A stretch of 9,939 bases of DNA from JBKQWK01 sp052139595 (GCA_052139595.1 JBKQWK010000071.1:1-9939), one strand, 5' to 3'. Positions 1-6,139 are shown, counted from the stretch's first letter. Numbers and translations are program-made. The notes: a model not told the origin generated them from the sequence alone.

Positions 1-132
1 ATGGTCCTTGCCGATGTGCCGGCGATCCCGCTGTACTTCTACCAGGACTTCCGGGTGACCAACAATCGGGTGCACAACTTCGTGCTCAACCCCATGGGGT
101 TCGTCGACATGTGGACGCTGTGGATCAAGTAA
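1..132 (+). CDS. Peptide ABC transporter substrate-binding protein, C-terminal fragment
   Basis: An open frame runs from the window edge to TAA at 130-132 and gives the last 43 residues of a protein whose start lies outside. The segment ADVPAIPLYFYQDFRVTNN and the ending MWTLWIK resemble the extreme C-terminus of family 5 extracellular solute-binding proteins (the DppA/OppA type). In that family a short 'vP.iPLy' strand is followed by a substrate-lobe loop and a final 'lw' strand. These proteins are lipid- or membrane-anchored outside the cell and hand peptides or other solutes to an ABC importer. The ATG at position 1 is almost certainly internal. No transport partners are visible downstream, so this is probably the last gene of its operon or a lone binding protein. 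The family assignment rests on a short stretch and is moderately sure. Confidence 0.7.
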   Translation: MVLADVPAIPLYFYQDFRVTNNRVHNFVLNPMGFVDMWTLWIK

Positions 133-352
133 GGTCTGTGGTTTGGTTTGTGCCACGGCAAAGACGCACACGGCTGAGTAGCGCTTGCGCGCTTGCACTT
201 CGGAGTTTATTCACTGCTCACCAAGAGCATGTCTGACAGAGGTACGTGGCGACGCTCAGGCGCCGGGTCATCGTCGTCAGGTGTGAAACGCAGCCTGTGC
301 TGCTCATTTCACAGGCACCGAGTTGCGAACAGCGAATGCTGCACTGCCGTCC
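133..352. other. Intergenic region with one strong stem-loop
   Basis: No credible gene is seen here; the one open frame has no ribosome binding site and no recognisable protein. A two-part hairpin lies at 282-313. Its outer arms TGTGAAA (282-288) and TTTCACA (307-313) enclose inner arms GCAGC (290-294) and GCTGC (299-303) around a 4-nt loop. It lies about 150 bp after the binding-protein stop codon and has no T-run on either side. It could be a terminator without a U-tract, a processing site or an operator. A tandem 8-mer, GCGCTTGC twice, is at 181-196. Confidence 0.4.
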
Positions 353-694
353 TGCTCGCTGGGCTCCTTCCTGAGACCAAGGTTACGGGTAACCAGGCGA
401 CGCGTCTGATGATGGGCCGAGTTATCAAACCCATGCCATGCTGCCGCTGAGCAGCACGCAGTCGCAAACACGATGTTCAGCTAACTCTTAACAAAAGCAC
501 ATGGAAATCTCACCTCACAGTGGCAGACTATAGCTGGCTCCTCTATCAGTGCTGGGCGCGGTCTTTACCCTCTTCCCCCACGCCCGGCCCCCCGCGGACC
601 TTACTCCGCGGACACCCCAGCCAGGCAACGGCCGCTCGCCAAGTGCGGTGGGCGGCCGTTGCTAGGCCCACATCACACACTGGGCGCCGTGCTC
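353..694 (+). repeat. Long non-coding repeat, copy A
   Basis: This segment recurs at 5819-6139 in the same orientation. It begins at TGCTCGCTGGGCT and ends near GGGCGCCGTGCTC. The last 102 nt (593-694) match the other copy with only five substitutions. The middle, including ATCAAACCCAT, CTCTTAACAAA and GCACATGG, is recognisable but more diverged. Copy A carries about 20 extra nt around a GGTTACGGGTAACC palindrome (381-394). There are no obvious terminal inverted repeats, target-site duplications or transposase. It ends 18 bp before the -35 box of the B12-riboswitch transcript. Candidates are a dispersed mobile element, the remnant of an IS carrying a structured RNA, or a duplicated small-RNA locus. 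Confidence 0.8.
592..671 (+). ncRNA. Candidate structured RNA core of repeat copy A
   Basis: Two helices stand out. CCGCGG (592-597) can pair with CCGCGG (606-611) over an 8-nt loop. A longer hairpin spans 625-662: GCAACGGCCG (625-634) pairs perfectly with CGGCCGTTGC (653-662). Inside it, CTCGCC (635-640) pairs with GGTGGG (647-652) through G-C and G-U pairs, giving 16 pairs around the loop AAGTGC. GTGGGC (648-653) can instead pair with GCCCAC (666-671), an alternative fold. CGCCC upstream and GGGCG downstream (682-686) could close the whole. The G-U pairs exist only in plus-strand RNA, which suggests the transcribed strand. Whether it is transcribed is not shown by sequence alone, and no known RNA family was recognised. 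Confidence 0.4.
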
Positions 695-712
695 ACATAC
701 GTCGCTTGCCGC

Positions 713-741
713 TTGACCACTCGCGGGGACTCACCTAGCAT
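713..741 (+). promoter_or_regulatory. Sigma-70-type promoter of the riboswitch-permease transcript
   Basis: TTGACC (713-718, five of six to TTGACA) is followed by exactly 17 nt and then TAGCAT (736-741, four of six to TATAAT). Transcription would start at about 748, one or two bases before the first helix of the cobalamin aptamer at 750. That agreement between predicted start and aptamer boundary is strong support for this promoter. Confidence 0.75.
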
Positions 742-749
742 GTCGCTCA

Positions 750-912
750 GCTGAAGGTGCCCGCAAGGGCACGTAAGGGAAGACGGTGCGAGACCGTCGC
801 GGACCCGCCGCTGTGACCGGGAACGAACGCCGCACGTTGCCACTGCCGGTGCAAACCGGTGGGAAGGCGCGGCAAGTAGGACGATCCGGAAGCCAGAAGA
901 CCTGCCTTCAGC
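750..912 (+). promoter_or_regulatory. Cobalamin (B12) riboswitch aptamer
   Basis: The conserved core of the cobalamin riboswitch class is present in order. P1 is formed by GCTGAAGG (750-757) and CCTTCAGC (905-912). Next come a GGTGCCC/GGGCAC hairpin, then AAGGGAA (775-781) and the GACGGT/ACCGTC helix (782-797) enclosing GGTGCGAGACC. These are followed by the CCGCCGCTGTGACCGGGA segment, GCCACTG (839-845), a CCGGT/ACCGG hairpin (846-859) and GGGAAGGC (861-868). The B12 box GCCAGAAGACCTGCC ends at 906. The class binds adenosylcobalamin or related cobalamins in the nascent RNA and usually represses downstream genes when the ligand is bound. Here the downstream gene is an APC-family permease, not a typical cobalamin biosynthesis or BtuB-like gene. 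Confidence 0.95.
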
Positions 913-978
913 GTGTGTCGACGACGCCCTCGTGGTACCGGGGCGGCGGCGGCGCACAGCGTGGATCCAAACACGGGG

Positions 979-1014
979 GTCCCGGGTCAGGCAGACACTG
1001 GCCCGGGACGTTTT
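979..1014 (+). terminator. Intrinsic terminator, riboswitch expression platform
   Basis: GTCCCGGGTCAG (979-990) pairs with CTGGCCCGGGAC (998-1009) over a 7-nt loop, with one G-U pair. G and TTTT (1011-1014) follow. It lies between the B12 aptamer and the permease ribosome binding site, so it fits a transcription-termination platform: ligand-bound aptamer, terminator forms, permease off. CCGGGG near 944-949 could pair with the 5' arm as an antiterminator, but this was not resolved. The U-tract is short. Confidence 0.75.
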
Positions 1015-1041
1015 GCCCTACGGATCGAAAGGGAGTGCGCC

Positions 1042-2661
1042 GTGAGTGTCAGAGCCAGCCACGGTCCCCGCCCCCAGGCCAACGTCGGCGGTGCATCGCC
1101 AGGTATTTTCGTGCGCCGGGCAAGCGGCCTGGTGCGCGAGGTCTCCGCTTGGAACACGCTCGCCTTCAACGTCATGAACGCCAACATCGGCGTCGGTCTC
1201 GTCTGGGTACTGTTCCTTGGTGCGGGGCTCTATCGAGGCGCCAATCTCTACCTCGCCATCGTGATCGCATACCTCGGTATTCTGCCGCTCAACGTGCTCT
1301 ACACGCGGCTCAGTGCGATGTACGCTCGCTCCGGTGGGGACTACACCTACATGACCCGCCTCCTGCACCCCAGCGTGGGCTTCGCCGTCAACTTCGCCGC
1401 CATAGTCTACTTCACGATGTTCGTTGGCGTCGGCGGGCTGTACACGGTCGAGTACGGGCTGACGCCACTGCTGCGCGTTTGGGCCGCCGACACACGCAAT
1501 GCCGTTCTCTCGCAGGTCAGCGCCTGGCTGAGCGGCACCAGCGGTACGCTCCTCGTCTCGCTCGCAATCCTCGCCGCCTTCGCGGCGCTGATGATCTTTG
1601 GCAACCAGCGCCGCTTCTTCCGCCTCCAGAGTGTCACCTTTGTCCTCGGCATGGTCGCTTTAGCGGCAATTGTCGTCATCGGCCTGACTATGTCCCGTAC
1701 GACGGCACTGGCGCACATCGATGCGACCCTGAAGGGTGTCGGCGCCGGCCCCCTGGCACCGCTGGCCGCCGGCAGCGGTGCTCCCTTCTCCTGGTCGGCT
1801 ACCCTGCACGCGACGATCTGGCCCTGGATCATCTATCTGGGCTGCTACTTCTCGGCGTTCATCGGTGGCGAGGTTAAGCAGCCGCGACGCACGCAGACCA
1901 TCGGCATCCTCGGCAGCACGACCTGGGCCCTGCTGTGGATGCTGCTCGTCACCTGGGCCATGTTCCACCTCTTCGGCCAGGCGCTCTTTGCCAACCTCAT
2001 CAGCGCCCCTGCCAAGCTCGGCCTGGGCACTACGCCAACGTTTGCCGAACTCACGGCGCTGGCCCTGCCGAGCACCGCGCTCGCCGTGCTCTTGCTCGCC
2101 GCCTTCACGGTCTGGGGCTTCGCCTGGGTCGGACCGACCGCGATGTGCGCCTCGCGCTGTGTGTTCGCCTGGTCGCTTGACGGACTCGCGCCCGCCTGGC
2201 TGCGGGGAGTGCACAAGCGCTGGCACACGCCCCACCACGCGCTCTACGTGATCTTTGCCCTCTCGGCCTTGTGGACGGTGCTGCTCGTCTACGGCCAGCT
2301 GATGCTGCTCTCGGGCATGAGCATCATGATCATCGAGTGGCTGGCGGTCGCTCTGTGCGCCATCCTGCTGCCGCGCGTCGATGCGCCGCTCTGGGAGACC
2401 TCGCCCAGTTGGGGACGTCGTTTCGGCCTGGCGACGATCACGTGGTGGGGACTGCTGACGATTCCGCCAGTGCTCGCCGTCGGCTGGCTCAACCTCACCG
2501 ACGTAAACTCGGGCACCAGCCTCACAGGTCAGCCTAATGCGCTGATCACCTGGCTCGCCATCCTCGCTGGCGGCTTCGTCGCCTACTTCGTCGCCGTAAC
2601 GCTGCAACGTCGCCGCGGCATCGAGGTCGGGTTTGCCTTCACCTCGGTGCCGCCTGAGTGA
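1042..2661 (+). CDS. APC-superfamily amino acid/amine permease under B12 riboswitch control
   Basis: This 539-residue integral membrane transporter has about a dozen hydrophobic segments. Features of the amino acid-polyamine-organocation superfamily are visible: SAWNTLAFNVMNANIGVG opening TM1 at about residues 35-52, SGGDYTYMTRLLHP at about 97-110, and a long hydrophilic-hydrophobic alternation to residue 525. Length is slightly above the usual 450-500. GTG at 1042 was chosen because AAAGGGAG (1028-1035) lies 6 nt upstream. The longer open frame from 913 would begin at the aptamer's 3' edge and run through the terminator, so it is excluded. It is the only gene after the riboswitch, with no co-transcribed plus-strand gene. 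Substrate cannot be read from sequence. B12 control suggests a substrate of a B12-dependent pathway (amino acid, ethanolamine or similar amine) or a cobalamin precursor, which is inference. Confidence 0.9.
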   Translation: MSVRASHGPRPQANVGGASPGIFVRRASGLVREVSAWNTLAFNVMNANIGVGLVWVLFLGAGLYRGANLYLAIVIAYLGILPLNVLYTRLSAMYARSGGDYTYMTRLLHPSVGFAVNFAAIVYFTMFVGVGGLYTVEYGLTPLLRVWAADTRNAVLSQVSAWLSGTSGTLLVSLAILAAFAALMIFGNQRRFFRLQSVTFVLGMVALAAIVVIGLTMSRTTALAHIDATLKGVGAGPLAPLAAGSGAPFSWSATLHATIWPWIIYLGCYFSAFIGGEVKQPRRTQTIGILGSTTWALLWMLLVTWAMFHLFGQALFANLISAPAKLGLGTTPTFAELTALALPSTALAVLLLAAFTVWGFAWVGPTAMCASRCVFAWSLDGLAPAWLRGVHKRWHTPHHALYVIFALSALWTVLLVYGQLMLLSGMSIMIIEWLAVALCAILLPRVDAPLWETSPSWGRRFGLATITWWGLLTIPPVLAVGWLNLTDVNSGTSLTGQPNALITWLAILAGGFVAYFVAVTLQRRRGIEVGFAFTSVPPE

Positions 2662-3000
2662 GTGGAGCGACGCACGTAGTGAGAACGCGTGCCCCCCTGA
2701 CGCCACGCCTCGCCTCGGCAAGATGTCGATACCGGCAGAGGGAGCTTCTAACCCTTACTGACCATCACCAGGCACTGTCAGGGTTCGCCGAAAAGTGGTT
2801 AATGTGCAAGAGTTCTATCGGCCACTCCCAGCCAGGTGCTACCGACGATGACCAGGCGTTGTGCATCACTTGGTGCCCAAATGGAGCCCAACTGCCTCGG
2901 GCTTCGGTTGTGCCACGCTGCTCGCGAGATCACGAACGCGCCCGATCTTCCTCGCACTTGCCCGCGCGCTCGGACGCCCCCTCGGCGTTCCACACAGAGT
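2662..3000. other. Intergenic region between convergent genes
   Basis: No credible gene. The permease (plus) and the cyclophilin-like gene (minus) converge here, so terminators would be expected, but none with a clear T-run was found. An imperfect hairpin lies at 2750-2785 (AACCC...TGAC against GTCAGGGTT). An AT-richer patch around 2776-2830 (GTCAGGGTTCGCCGAAAAGT onward) looks unlike its surroundings and could be a decayed mobile-element end, but no partner end was seen. Confidence 0.35.
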
Positions 3001-3354
3001 TCATTCTGCCAAGCGCTCGAGGCGCACGACGTGACCGTTGTGCACAGCGTGAAGCACGCTCGGATCACCGGTAAGCGCACCGACGAGGCTTACTGGGCTC
3101 ACCGGTTGCTGGCCGAAGAACAGGCACAGCGCCTTGCCGGGAGGCCAGTAGCCTACCGCGCCCAAAGCAACAGTGGCCTGTGGGTCTTCCTCTCTGCACT
3201 CGAGGGGAACTGAGAAGTACACCTCGGCACCCCATATCTGCGCCGAGCTCACGAGCGGCAGAGCGCGCCAGAGCGCAGCCGTCGTAGTTGAGTCGTTGAG
3301 TTCGGCCGTCATCTCGACGCCGGCCTCCTTGATGAGGATGCGCATGCGTGCCAT
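3001..3354 (-). CDS. Cyclophilin-like fold protein (DUF369/TM1367-type)
   Basis: A small soluble protein of 117 residues, without signal peptide or membrane segment. It begins MARMRILIKEAG. WGAEVYFSVP lies at about residues 42-51, followed by GAVGYWPPGKALCLFFGQQP at about 67-86. These match the signature regions of the Cyclophil_like family typified by Thermotoga TM1367, where the second motif reads roughly 'GDiaYW..g.alciFFGpTP'. The fold is known from structures but the biochemical role is not established, and peptidyl-prolyl isomerase activity should not be assumed. ATG at 3354 was chosen because AGGAGG (3362-3367) sits 7 nt upstream. An upstream in-frame ATG would add 22 unrelated residues. 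It is apparently monocistronic. The AspIle-like position of the GDI motif is AlaVal here, a mild divergence. Confidence 0.85.
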   Translation of the reverse strand: MARMRILIKEAGVEMTAELNDSTTTAALWRALPLVSSAQIWGAEVYFSVPLECREEDPQATVALGAVGYWPPGKALCLFFGQQPVSPVSLVGALTGDPSVLHAVHNGHVVRLERLAE

Positions 3355-3884
3355 CACCGAACCTCCTCGCGCGTAGGTCATGGACACAGCGGTGGATGAG
3401 GGGCTCGCTCTCGCGCACATCGTTCACAGATGGAGGCGGGGCTGCGCACTGCGAACAGACGGAGGGTCCGACCTTCTGTGCCCACCGAGCGGTTCTAAAT
3501 CATGTTAATGCTAAAGCCGCCTCTCTCCAAACGGAATTCGAATGATGGTGCGGCACGCCTGCAGGCGTGGGCGAACACCCACCCAGATCCACTCCCACGC
3601 GGGGGCTTCCACCGCAGCACAGGGCCGTTGTTAGCAAATTGTTGGCGACAGGGAACTGCTTGACCATGGTTCAGAACAGCGTCTGCAGACCACACTGACA
3701 ATCGAACCCTCGGGAACCATCACGCTTGACAGAGGCCCGACTTCTCATTGAAGGTTCCTGGCCACCATGCGCAAGGAAATCACGGCAGCACAGCCACAGT
3801 CGCCGCTGCCAAACAGCAGTCTGGCGAACGGCCACACTGGACCGCCAGCCCAGATCGCGACCATCTCGGCACGATCTGAGCCTC
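3355..3884. other. Intergenic region upstream of the cyclophilin-like gene
   Basis: No credible gene in about 530 bp between two minus-strand genes. It should hold the terminator of the ABC exporter and the promoter of the cyclophilin-like gene. An AT-rich patch at about 3495-3520 could host the promoter (TAACAT-like -10 on the minus strand), but the match is weak. A small CTGAG/CTCAG hairpin at 3876-3888 overlaps the exporter stop codon and has no T-run. The only notable structure is the palindrome cluster at 3554-3582. Confidence 0.35.
3554..3582. repeat. Palindrome with overlapping stem-loop
   Basis: CACGCCTGCAGGCGTG (3554-3569) is a perfect 16-bp palindrome. It overlaps GTGGG-CGAACA-CCCAC (3567-3582), a second short hairpin. 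CCCACG recurs at 3594-3599 and could compete for CGTGGG (3566-3571). It lies about 200 bp upstream of the cyclophilin-like gene start. It could be an operator, an extragenic palindrome or a terminator without U-tract. Confidence 0.5.
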
Positions 3885-4661
3885 TCAGGCAACGTCGCGC
3901 CGCTGGGTCGTGCGAGAAGCGATGACCGCGATCACGACTACGACGCCGACAACCAGGGCCGCCGCCGCGGCGAAGGGCAGAGCAGCCGCGCCGCCGGTAA
4001 CCGCGTGGCCCGCCAGCGTCGTAGCCGCCGTGTAGGGCAAGTAGGGCGCCACGGAAGAGTACAGTCCACCGAGGATGCGCTCGACAACGAATCCCCAAGC
4101 GAGTACACCGACTACAGCCGCCACCTGCTGACGAACGAGCCAGCCGACGGCCACGCCAAGAAGCGCCAGCAGCAGGGAGGCAAGCGCCGCACCGCCCACA
4201 TAACGCAACATGGTAGCGACCGAAAGTGCTACCGAAAAACCCTTGGCGGAGACAAAGATCAGACCGATCACCGTCGTAGCAGCGGCGGCCAGCAGACCGA
4301 AGAGAAGGCCAAAAGAGCCGGCGGCAACGGCCTTGGCCAGCAGCACCCGATAGCGCTCAGGGACGGCCAGAAAGGTCGGCGTCGCCGTCCCATGGCGAAA
4401 CTCGCTGCTGGCCACAATGACACCGAAGACCATGGCCAGTAGCAGGGCGAAGTCGGTCGCCGTGATCACCGCGGTAAGCCCGGCCGTGGTATTGAGAGGC
4501 GCTATCACCATATGCCTGAGCCGACCGCCGCCAGAGGAGCCGGCTCGCGATGCACTGAGCACCGCCACCAGAGCGCTGAGGCCAACGGCGACGGCAAGCA
4601 GAACGAAAGGCAAACGAATGGTGCGCAGCTTGAGCAGTTCGGCACGGATCGCGCACATCAT
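3885..4661 (-). CDS. ABC-2 type transporter permease
   Basis: A 258-residue polytopic membrane protein with six evident hydrophobic stretches, beginning MMCAIRAELLKLRTIRLPF. The N-terminal 'aEllKLrtir' segment before TM1 and 'SSEFRHGTATPTFLAVPER' after the second membrane region are characteristic of ABC-2 permeases of the DrrB/YhaP/bacitracin-exporter kind. With its partner ATPase it would form a homodimeric exporter or membrane-stress system, commonly for antibiotics, lipids or peptides. Its ATG (4661-4659) overlaps the ATPase stop (TGA, 4660-4658), so the two are translationally coupled. A second in-frame ATG at 4658 follows immediately and either could be used. Substrate cannot be inferred. 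Confidence 0.9.
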   Translation of the reverse strand: MMCAIRAELLKLRTIRLPFVLLAVAVGLSALVAVLSASRAGSSGGGRLRHMVIAPLNTTAGLTAVITATDFALLLAMVFGVIVASSEFRHGTATPTFLAVPERYRVLLAKAVAAGSFGLLFGLLAAAATTVIGLIFVSAKGFSVALSVATMLRYVGGAALASLLLALLGVAVGWLVRQQVAAVVGVLAWGFVVERILGGLYSSVAPYLPYTAATTLAGHAVTGGAAALPFAAAAALVVGVVVVIAVIASRTTQRRDVA

Positions 4662-5563
4662 TGTGAGGCCTCCTGCTGTTGGGCCGTCGTCAGCTGGAAG
4701 AAGATGTCCTCGAGATTGCTGGTTTCGCTCGTACTCTCGAGAATCGGGACGCCCAGCTTGGCAGCCAGAAGGCCGACCTCCTCTGGACTGCTACCCGCGA
4801 TCTCAAGCCGGTCGGCAGCGACGCGGGTAACGTCGATGCCGTCGCCGTGCAGGGCTGCGGCCAGCACGTCCGCCTGGGGCGTGCGAATACGAACAAGGCG
4901 CCGCACACCCGCAGTCAGCTCCGCCAGCGAGGACTGCGCCACCAGACGCCCGTGCTCGATGATGACCACTGAATCGACGGTCTGTGCCACCTCGGCCAGG
5001 ATGTGACTCGAGATCAAGACCGTGTGACCCTCGTCGGCCAGTCTGCGCACCAGCTCGCGCAGCCAGCGCACCCCTTCTGGGTCGAGCCCGTTGGCCGGCT
5101 CATCGAGAAGCAGCAGCTGCGGATCACCGAGCAGCGCGGCGGCAATACCGAGACGCTGGCGCATCCCGAGCGAAAAGCCGCCGACTCGGCGCTTGCCTGC
5201 CGCCGTGAGGCCCACCAGCTCGAGCACCTCACTGACCCGGGAAGCGGCAAGGCCGCCGGCCAGCGCCTGCACGCGCAGGTGGTCACGAGCGCTCCGCCCA
5301 GGATAGAAGCTCGACGCCTCTAGCACAGCGCCGACGTGACGCAGTGGGTTCTCAAGTTGAGCGTAAGCCCTGCCGTTGATCGTGGCGGTGCCAGATGTAG
5401 GACGCAATAAGCCGACGAGAGCACGCAGGGTCGTCGTCTTGCCAGCCCCGTTGGGTCCGAGAAAGCCGACCGCGGTGCCCTGCTCGATAGTGAAGCTCAG
5501 GTGATCAACGGCGACGACATCGCCATAGTGTTTGCTGAGATCCTTGAGTTCAAGTGCGGGCAT
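4658..5563 (-). CDS. ABC transporter ATP-binding protein (ABC-2 exporter ATPase)
   Basis: A 301-residue cytosolic ATPase. Walker A GPNGAGKT is at residues 36-43. The signature region GFSLGMRQRLGIA, a variant of LSGGQ with FSLGM, is at about 129-141. Walker B LLLLDEP is at 150-156 and the switch histidine is in ISSH at 187. These features and the C-terminal extension of about 80 residues fit the CcmA/DrrA/BcrA-type ATPases that power ABC-2 permeases. ATG at 5563 is supported by a perfect AGGAGG (5568-5573) four nt upstream. It is the first gene of a two-gene operon with the permease. No two-component or GntR-type regulator is adjacent, although such systems often have one. Confidence 0.95.
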   Translation of the reverse strand: MPALELKDLSKHYGDVVAVDHLSFTIEQGTAVGFLGPNGAGKTTTLRALVGLLRPTSGTATINGRAYAQLENPLRHVGAVLEASSFYPGRSARDHLRVQALAGGLAASRVSEVLELVGLTAAGKRRVGGFSLGMRQRLGIAAALLGDPQLLLLDEPANGLDPEGVRWLRELVRRLADEGHTVLISSHILAEVAQTVDSVVIIEHGRLVAQSSLAELTAGVRRLVRIRTPQADVLAAALHGDGIDVTRVAADRLEIAGSSPEEVGLLAAKLGVPILESTSETSNLEDIFFQLTTAQQQEASQ

Positions 5564-5581
5564 CTAACCTCCTGCTGTTTC

Positions 5582-5611
5582 ACTCTAGCGAAAGAATCCT
5601 TCTGAGGACAA
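5582..5611 (-). promoter_or_regulatory. Weak candidate promoter of the ABC exporter operon
   Basis: On the minus strand TTGTCC (5611-5606) and TAGAGT (5587-5582) are 18 nt apart, each four of six to consensus. Transcription would begin near 5575, almost on the ribosome binding site, giving a very short leader. A more distant promoter near the palindrome at 5772-5787 is equally possible. Confidence 0.28.
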
Positions 5612-5771
5612 CTTCAGTCTCGACTCCATCGGCGACACTTTCGTGACCGCTGGCAGCGAGTTCGCCGTCTGGGTCTGGCGCCAACTGAGCACGACCTGCT
5701 GCCCAACCGTGACAGCAAAGCACGAGCGACAGTTAGCAGGCAAGGCAAGCTCGACGGCGAACGTAACTGCA

Positions 5772-5787
5772 GGTACTGTACAATACC
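5772..5787. promoter_or_regulatory. Operator-like palindrome upstream of the ABC exporter
   Basis: GGTACTGTACAATACC is symmetric at 14 of 16 positions and contains the exact palindrome GTACTGTAC at 5773-5781. It lies in an otherwise featureless stretch about 210 bp upstream of the exporter ATPase and 32 bp from repeat copy B. Its size and symmetry fit a dimeric repressor site of the GntR/YtrA or TetR kind, which often control ABC exporters, but no regulator gene is next to it. Confidence 0.35.
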
Positions 5788-5818
5788 CGGCTATCTGGAG
5801 TATCCGGACACGAGAGAT

Positions 5819-6139
5819 TGCTCGCTGGGCTAACTCCTGAGACCAAAGCTAGGGCCTGATGGGCCGGGTATCAAACCCATACCATGCCGCCGCCGAGCAG
5901 TATGTGGCCGCACCGCAACACGATGCTCAGCAAACTCTTAACAAACGCACATGGGAATATCACATGGCAGTGGCATGACTACAGGTGACTCCCATACCTC
6001 TGCAGGGTGCGGCTTCACCCCCCACGCCCTGCTCCCCCGCGGACCTTACGCCGCGGACACCCCAGTCAGGCAACGGCCGTTCGCCAAGTGCGGTGGGCGG
6101 CCGTTGCTAGGCCCACATCACACACAGGGCGCCGCGCTC
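5819..6139 (+). repeat. Long non-coding repeat, copy B
   Basis: Second copy of the element at 353-694, in the same orientation on the plus strand. It is 21 nt shorter because the GGTTAC/GTAACC insert of copy A is missing. It lies between the end of tatC and the start of the ABC exporter, which are both minus-strand, whereas copy A is surrounded by plus-strand genes. The element is therefore not a leader or tail of a particular kind of gene. The 3' third (6038-6139) differs from copy A at five of 102 positions. GGTAT...ATACC (5868-5884) forms a short inverted repeat here that is only partly kept in copy A. Confidence 0.8.
6037..6116 (+). ncRNA. Candidate structured RNA core of repeat copy B
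   Basis: The same helices as in copy A can form: CCGCGG (6037-6042) with CCGCGG (6051-6056), and the 16-bp hairpin 6070-6107. The only change within that stem is C in copy A to T here at 6080, converting a C-G pair into U-G, so pairing is kept. The loop AAGTGC is identical, and so are the alternative pairing GTGGGC/GCCCAC (6093-6098 with 6111-6116) and the CGCCC/GGGCG closing pair. Conservation of both sequence and fold favours function at the RNA level or a recent common origin. Confidence 0.4.

Noticed and set aside
353..694. CRISPR array or tandem repeat
   Set aside because: There are only two copies 5.4 kb apart, with no short regularly spaced repeats and no cas genes.
913..1041. N-terminal extension of the permease
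   Set aside because: The frame is open, but these codons lie over the terminator hairpin and riboswitch leader. A good ribosome binding site serves the GTG at 1042, and the extension has no APC-like sequence.
786..1877. Long plus-strand open frame overlapping riboswitch and permease
   Set aside because: It begins inside the B12 aptamer, has an arginine-rich low-quality composition and is an out-of-frame shadow of the permease gene.
1660..2721. Long minus-strand open frame of 353 codons
   Set aside because: It is antisense to the permease. Its composition (RQGEDP-rich) is typical of a GC-rich shadow frame, with no recognisable domain or ribosome binding site.
2776..2830. Possible insertion-sequence end (GTCAGGGTTCGCCGAAAAGT)
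   Set aside because: The patch looks foreign, but no inverted partner, target duplication or transposase fragment could be found.
2836..3213. Plus-strand open frame of 125 codons
   Set aside because: Overlaps the cyclophilin-like gene on the other strand, with no ribosome binding site and no recognisable family.
3726..4442. Plus-strand open frame of 238 codons
   Set aside because: Antisense to the ABC permease and rich in Arg/Gln/Gly; a shadow frame.
5643..5840. Small open frame in the 5564-5818 gap
   Set aside because: No ribosome binding site and no recognisable protein features; it crosses the operator-like palindrome and runs into repeat copy B.
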